Assembly: GCA_902768605.1 (NCBI GenBank)
Contig: CACXLY010000058.1
Span: 1 to 17,001 of the forward strand
Length of the DNA stretch: 17,001 nucleotides
DNA from: an uncultured Bacteroidales bacterium
Lineage (GTDB): Bacteria; Bacteroidota; Bacteroidia; Bacteroidales; Bacteroidaceae
Direction: 5' to 3'
The notes beneath the pieces were generated by a model. That model saw only the letters and a program-made list of their open reading frames with translations, made no database searches and was not told where the DNA came from. The translations under genes and the position numbers were made by a program. Each line of letters opens with the position of its first letter. Position 1 is the stretch's first letter. This document shows, one piece after another, positions 14,102-17,001 of the stretch.

Positions 14102-16252
14102 CTACCTTTCTTTCACCCAATACACCTTGCCGTATTCCTTCCTGTCGCTCTCGAACTTGTATTCAGGACGGCTCAGGAAGTTGCCAATCTTGATGTAACA
14201 GCCTTCGTCTTCTTGGTAGGCAGACTTGAATGCCTTCTTCAGACGGGCAGAGATTTCCTTCAACGTCAACCACTTACCGCCATCCGGATTCGTCTTTGAA
14301 GTGCCTTCCGGCTTTTCGAAGAGCGCAAGCAATTGTTCGCCGATTTGTGAGAGACGCTGATATTGCAGGTTGTGTTCCATCAGAGCATTTTCTTCTTCAC
14401 GCGTCAGGTGATAGCGGAGCCTCTGAACTGATACTTCATATTCTAACTGCGCATAGAGTTGCTCATATTCGATGGGCGTCGTGAAGTCTATGTCGCCATC
14501 AACAGAGACGCAGATAAAGCGTCGGCTTCCGCTCGGGTCGGTCAGAGGCGTGCTCTCGTTTGTTGTGCCGATGAACGAGGCATAGCGGCGGTGGTTGGAA
14601 TAAGCCTTACCGTAAGGGGGACGATATTTGAGGTCGGAGGTCGAGACAAGATACTTCAGCACGATTTGCTGCCGTTGCGTTATCTTGTCGAACTCGTCGA
14701 GGTTGATGAGGGCAAAACTGGTCAGACCGAGGTTCAGGTCACTCTCGTTCTTGAAGTTTATGCGGTCGTTGTAGTACTCGCGTTGTGTTCTTGGCAGCAA
14801 GATGCGACAGAACGACGTCTTGCCGCAGCCCTGCCTTCCGATGAGAACAGGCACAAGCGCATTGCCCGTCAGCTGTCCTTTGCCTCGCCACATCGCCACC
14901 ATCGAACGCATCCAGATGTGGAAGAGATAGGGCCACTCTTTGTAGTCGGTCTTGATGCGACGCGCAAGTGCTTCCACGCGGTCCTTTCCGTCCCACTTCG
15001 GCAGGTTGTCCAGAAAGTCGGTCATCGGCTCGTATAGCTCTATGTCGTTGGAGTTGACGTATCGGCTGATGTCCTTGTCCCAACACTTCACGCCCTGTGA
15101 TAATGCCCTCATTGTGATGGAGTTGCGTACCTCCTCGGTCAAGTCTTGAAACTCAAAGCCCAAGCCCGTTCGCTCCCTGTATTCCGCCACGCCCCGCATC
15201 ACGTTTTTTCGCAGTTCGTAGTTCGCATTGAGGAACATATCGACCTTCATCATCAGCAAGGTTTCCGAGGGAATGTTCTTCAGGGGCTTCGTGATGTTCT
15301 TCCTGCGACGATACAGCTTTTCGTGCTCCTCGCGATAAGCATTCTCAAATACCTTGCGAACCACGTCCGGCTCTTCTCCAAGACGATGATTGAAGAGTGC
15401 AAGACGCTGCGCAATCGCCATCGGGATGCCTGATTCCTGACAGTATCCGGCAAGACTGGTGAGCAAGAGATGCGTCCGTTCCTCTTCCTCCGTGATGCCC
15501 GTTACATCGTCGTATGCCTTTGTCAGGCAGAACTCATAGATGAGCTGCATTGCATGGTAATTGTCCGTCCCGGGCAGAAGTGAATCCGGCTCCTCGGACT
15601 TGGTAACAATAGGCTGAAGTGCCTTTGTGACGTCGGAACAGTCAACGTAGAAAGGCTGTGAATGCTCATTGAACACAATGCCTGCGTCGCTGCTGATGTG
15701 GCAGCTTCGCATAAGCTCCGGCTCCAGTTTCTCAATGGTGACGCCCAGCTGCATGTTGTAGGCAAGGCGTGCCTTCTCGTAGAGGTTTATATGGAAGCGA
15801 CGGATGTCGTCGTCCGTTGAGGGCAAGCCGCCGTCGAACAGTTCGCCTCGGCACACGATTTTCACGCTCAATCCGCTGGAGCCGATGAAGGCCAGCATTG
15901 TCTGCGGAATCATTCCGGCACTCTTCCTCACAGCTTCCGCCTCGTCAGAGCTGCCCAGATTGTTCACCTCGAGCAGAACCAGTCCGTTGTATGCTTTCAT
16001 CACCCGTTGTCTGTTCCTGTTCAGAAACACCGCCGAGAAGCAGATGTCAGGCAACAATTCCGTCCAAGGATTGCTTGGTTTTTCTGTTTTGCCAAATCGT
16101 TTATGAACTGCTTCCAATGGATAAATTTTCCGCAATTCATGGCAAACAACTTCATAGACTTGCCGCTTGATTTTCCTGACGACTTCTGTCAGTTCCAACT
16201 CCCCGAGAGTATCCCGGTTCCGATATTTCTTGATGATGGTAACGTTATCCAT
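14102..16252 (-). CDS. BT4734/BF3469-like N-terminal domain plus VirE/VapE-type P-loop ATPase
   Basis: A 716-residue cytoplasmic protein. The N-terminal region (about residues 45-200) fits the BT4734/BF3469 (VirE N-terminal) domain: NGLVLLEVNNLGSSDEAEAVRKSA, then PQTMLAFIGSSGLSVKIVCRGE. The middle is helical. The C-terminal half is a VirE/VapE-like P-loop domain with Walker A GRQGCGKTSF (from Gly472), Walker B ALINLDEFDK (Asp519-Glu520), the sensor-like FIGTTNES and SGSRRFICV. The end (about 620-716) resembles DUF3874. Such proteins resemble superfamily 3 helicase or primase-helicase modules of phages and integrated elements; the exact function is unproven. The start at 16252 is supported by a promoter whose -7 box is 33 bp upstream. 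Upstream lies a 750-bp region rich in dyads. In other Bacteroides I recall this gene next to small DUF4248, HU-like and amidase genes, which would be to the right of the window. Confidence 0.87.
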   Translation of the reverse strand: MDNVTIIKKYRNRDTLGELELTEVVRKIKRQVYEVVCHELRKIYPLEAVHKRFGKTEKPSNPWTELLPDICFSAVFLNRNRQRVMKAYNGLVLLEVNNLGSSDEAEAVRKSAGMIPQTMLAFIGSSGLSVKIVCRGELFDGGLPSTDDDIRRFHINLYEKARLAYNMQLGVTIEKLEPELMRSCHISSDAGIVFNEHSQPFYVDCSDVTKALQPIVTKSEEPDSLLPGTDNYHAMQLIYEFCLTKAYDDVTGITEEEERTHLLLTSLAGYCQESGIPMAIAQRLALFNHRLGEEPDVVRKVFENAYREEHEKLYRRRKNITKPLKNIPSETLLMMKVDMFLNANYELRKNVMRGVAEYRERTGLGFEFQDLTEEVRNSITMRALSQGVKCWDKDISRYVNSNDIELYEPMTDFLDNLPKWDGKDRVEALARRIKTDYKEWPYLFHIWMRSMVAMWRGKGQLTGNALVPVLIGRQGCGKTSFCRILLPRTQREYYNDRINFKNESDLNLGLTSFALINLDEFDKITQRQQIVLKYLVSTSDLKYRPPYGKAYSNHRRYASFIGTTNESTPLTDPSGSRRFICVSVDGDIDFTTPIEYEQLYAQLEYEVSVQRLRYHLTREEENALMEHNLQYQRLSQIGEQLLALFEKPEGTSKTNPDGGKWLTLKEISARLKKAFKSAYQEDEGCYIKIGNFLSRPEYKFESDRKEYGKVYWVKER

Positions 16253-16284
16253 ATTACATAGTGTTTTTTAGTTGTTAGTGAATG

Positions 16285-16315
16285 CAAATTTACGAATAAA
16301 ATCAGAAACGGCAAA
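16285..16315 (-). promoter_or_regulatory. Promoter of the VirE-type gene
   Basis: On the minus strand TTTG (plus-strand CAAA at 16312-16315) and TAAATTTG (CAAATTTA at 16285-16292) are 19 bp apart, a full match to the Bacteroidota consensus. The transcript would start near 16278, about 25 nt before the ATG. Confidence 0.75.
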
Positions 16316-16470
16316 ATGCCATTACAATTTTCTTTACTAAAAAATTCCATTTTCTCTATACAGCCCTACATTTTTCTTATAACATTCTTATATTCATTCG
16401 TTTACTGTCTGTATAGAGATTGATTATCCGTCATTAGCTATACATGCAGGTTTTATCGAGTAAATCGACT

Positions 16471-16599
16471 TTGTTTCATGCCGGAAAACAACTTGTCTCA
16501 ACATTGTTTCACTTGATGAAACAATCTGTTTCACATGCAAAACAAATTGTTTCAAGTTAGAAACAATCTGTTTCAATATTTGATGTTAATGTGAAACAA
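16471..16599. repeat. Cluster of eight TTGTTTCA-like sites with a 42-43 bp direct repeat
   Basis: The sites are TTGTTTCA at 16471, 16504 and 16547; CTGTTTCA at 16526 and 16568; and TGAAACAA or AGAAACAA at 16517, 16559 and 16592. The triplet TTGTTTCA, GAAACAATC, TGTTTCA occurs twice, 42-43 bp apart (four helical turns), with an inverted pair inside each copy. This is iteron- or operator-like. Confidence 0.8.
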
Positions 16600-16643
16600 A
16601 CAGATTAACAATAAGATAACCTAAATATATAGACGAAATGAAT

Positions 16644-16682
16644 GTGTTTTTATAAGAATTATGTATAGACGTATAAAAACAC
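16644..16682. repeat. Perfect 11-bp inverted repeat
   Basis: GTGTTTTTATA (16644-16654) and TATAAAAACAC (16672-16682) are perfect complements around a 17-nt loop that contains one TGTATAG site. No U-run follows in either direction, so a protein-binding or cruciform role is as likely as a terminator. Confidence 0.75.
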
Positions 16683-16776
16683 TAAGCATCTATACATGTC
16701 ATAATTATCTGATATACTGATTACTATATTTGAAATGTAGGAATGTATAGTACTTTTAATAATTCTAATTGAGAAA

Positions 16777-16808
16777 TTTGCAATCATCATATATTCTTCG
16801 TATCTTTG
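16777..16808 (+). promoter_or_regulatory. Rightward Bacteroidota promoter with no visible gene behind it
   Basis: TTTG (16777-16780), a 20-bp spacer, then TATCTTTG (16801-16808) match the consensus in full. Transcription should start near 16813-16816 and run into the segment without an ATG. Confidence 0.78.
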
Positions 16809-16812
16809 CAAA

Positions 16813-16945
16813 CACAACAGTTTACATACTCAGCCGCTCGACCTTGGTCGCCTGCATACTTGCAAGAACCTCAACTTCCGTGAGGACTGGGTAAAGATTG
16901 GCAAAAGCTTGCTTCAATAACTTGTTATCTGCAAAAATCGCTTAT
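16813..16945 (+). other. Unassigned transcribed-looking segment, ncRNA leader or gene remnant
   Basis: This is more GC-rich than its surroundings and has no ATG on the plus strand. One frame (from about 16831 to the TAA near 16918) reads LDLGRLHTCKNLNF then REDWVKIGKSLLQ, which looks like real coding but has no start. Small hairpins are present: CGAC/GTCG around CTTG (about 16839-16850) and CCTCA/TGAGG around ACTTCCG. It could be an untranslated leader, a small RNA or a remnant; I do not recognise it. Confidence 0.35.
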
Positions 16946-16986
16946 TACGATAACCTTTTTGCTGGAAAATTTGGTTATTACGATAA
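16942..16986 (+). promoter_or_regulatory. Dodecamer direct repeat, candidate operator
   Basis: TTATTACGATAA occurs at 16942-16953 and again at 16975-16986, 33 bp apart. The second copy lies entirely in the spacer of the right-edge promoter. Flanking bases make the pair partly inverted as well (CTTAT...ATAACC against GGTTAT...ATAAG). A regulator bound there would block RNA polymerase. Confidence 0.6.
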
Positions 16987-17001
16987 GTTTCTTTATATTT
17001 G
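16970..17001 (+). promoter_or_regulatory. Rightward promoter at the right edge
   Basis: TTTG (16970-16973), a 20-bp spacer and TATATTTG (16994-17001) match the Bacteroidota consensus exactly. It would drive a gene just beyond the window. Confidence 0.75.

Larger units (their letters stand above)
16356..16750. repeat. Six TGTATAG/CTATACA sites with exact dyad symmetry
   Basis: The sites are CTATACA 16356-16362, TGTATAG 16410-16416, CTATACA 16438-16444, TGTATAG 16662-16668, CTATACA 16690-16696 and TGTATAG 16744-16750. Centre-to-centre spacings are 54, 28, 224, 28 and 54 bp; all three pairs share one centre at 16553, and orientations mirror. The first two sites extend to a 10-bp inverted repeat (CTCTATACAG/CTGTATAGAG). 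Confidence 0.85.
16253..17001. other. Gene-free AT-rich control or origin-like region
   Basis: There is no convincing reading frame in about 750 bp. It holds the VirE-gene promoter, six TGTATAG/CTATACA sites in symmetric spacing, eight GTTTC/GAAAC sites in the middle, an 11-bp perfect inverted repeat, two rightward promoters and a repeated dodecamer. Each is listed separately. The position between a helicase-like gene and rightward promoters fits either a divergent regulatory region or a replication-type origin of an integrated element; I cannot tell which. Confidence 0.7.

Noticed and set aside
15958..15996. Degenerate primase site (LLEVNNL instead of a D-x-D strand) as evidence of an inactive protein
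   Set aside because: I recall the same LLE.NNL pattern in Bacteroides BT4734-like relatives, so it is probably normal for the family.

Overview
The window reads as a chromosomal segment of a Bacteroidales bacterium, most likely Prevotellaceae-like. Support: several promoters of the Bacteroidota type (TTTG, 19-20 bp, TAnnTTTG); a secreted GH92 glycosidase; a DUF4738-type lipoprotein; a BT4734/VirE-type ATPase; a GxxExxY protein; and the YDLSGRK...GIYI..GKK tail on a secreted protein. Codons are GC-rich while intergenic DNA is AT-rich. No rRNA, tRNA or CRISPR array was found. The genus is not decidable from the sequence alone.

Layout. 1-1013 (+): the 3' part of a thioredoxin-fold (TlpA-like) gene, then a second membrane-anchored copy whose redox core has been deleted in frame. 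1021-1400: a 22-bp minisatellite and the pgi promoter. 1401-2710 (+): glucose-6-phosphate isomerase with a broken frame near 1560. 2819-3490 (+): HAD phosphatase/phosphomutase, overlapping the tail of the convergent gene. 3465-9131 (-): a large secreted endonuclease/exonuclease/phosphatase (EEP) protein with a duplicated N-terminal module, a second 22-bp minisatellite, a DUF4738-like lipoprotein and a GH92 alpha-mannosidase. 9264-11779 (+): slyD, a secreted DUF4369-like protein and aroC. 11788-13128: arrays of imperfect palindromes surrounding a small GxxExxY (PD-(D/E)XK) nuclease-like gene. 13120-16252 (-): a second secreted EEP protein and a BT4734/VirE-type P-loop ATPase. 16253-17001: a gene-free AT-rich region packed with symmetrically arranged short motifs and three good promoters.

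The metabolic genes (pgi, aroC, slyD, HAD) are ordinary housekeeping genes. The exported proteins (TlpA-like, EEP, DUF4738, GH92, DUF4369-like) fit an envelope and glycan-foraging lifestyle. The region is unusually rich in short-oligomer repeats: heptamers, octamers, 22-mers and about 95-bp palindromic units.

The two most promising unexplained structures are these. (1) The palindrome arrays around the GxxExxY gene: at least ten orientation-marked hairpins with conserved 2x2 internal loops, one with an inverted loop, which supply the stop codons of two flanking genes. (2) The control region upstream of the VirE-type gene: six TGTATAG/CTATACA sites sit in exact dyad symmetry (spacings 54, 28, 224, 28, 54), and eight GTTTC/GAAAC sites fill the middle, which looks like an origin or operator complex.
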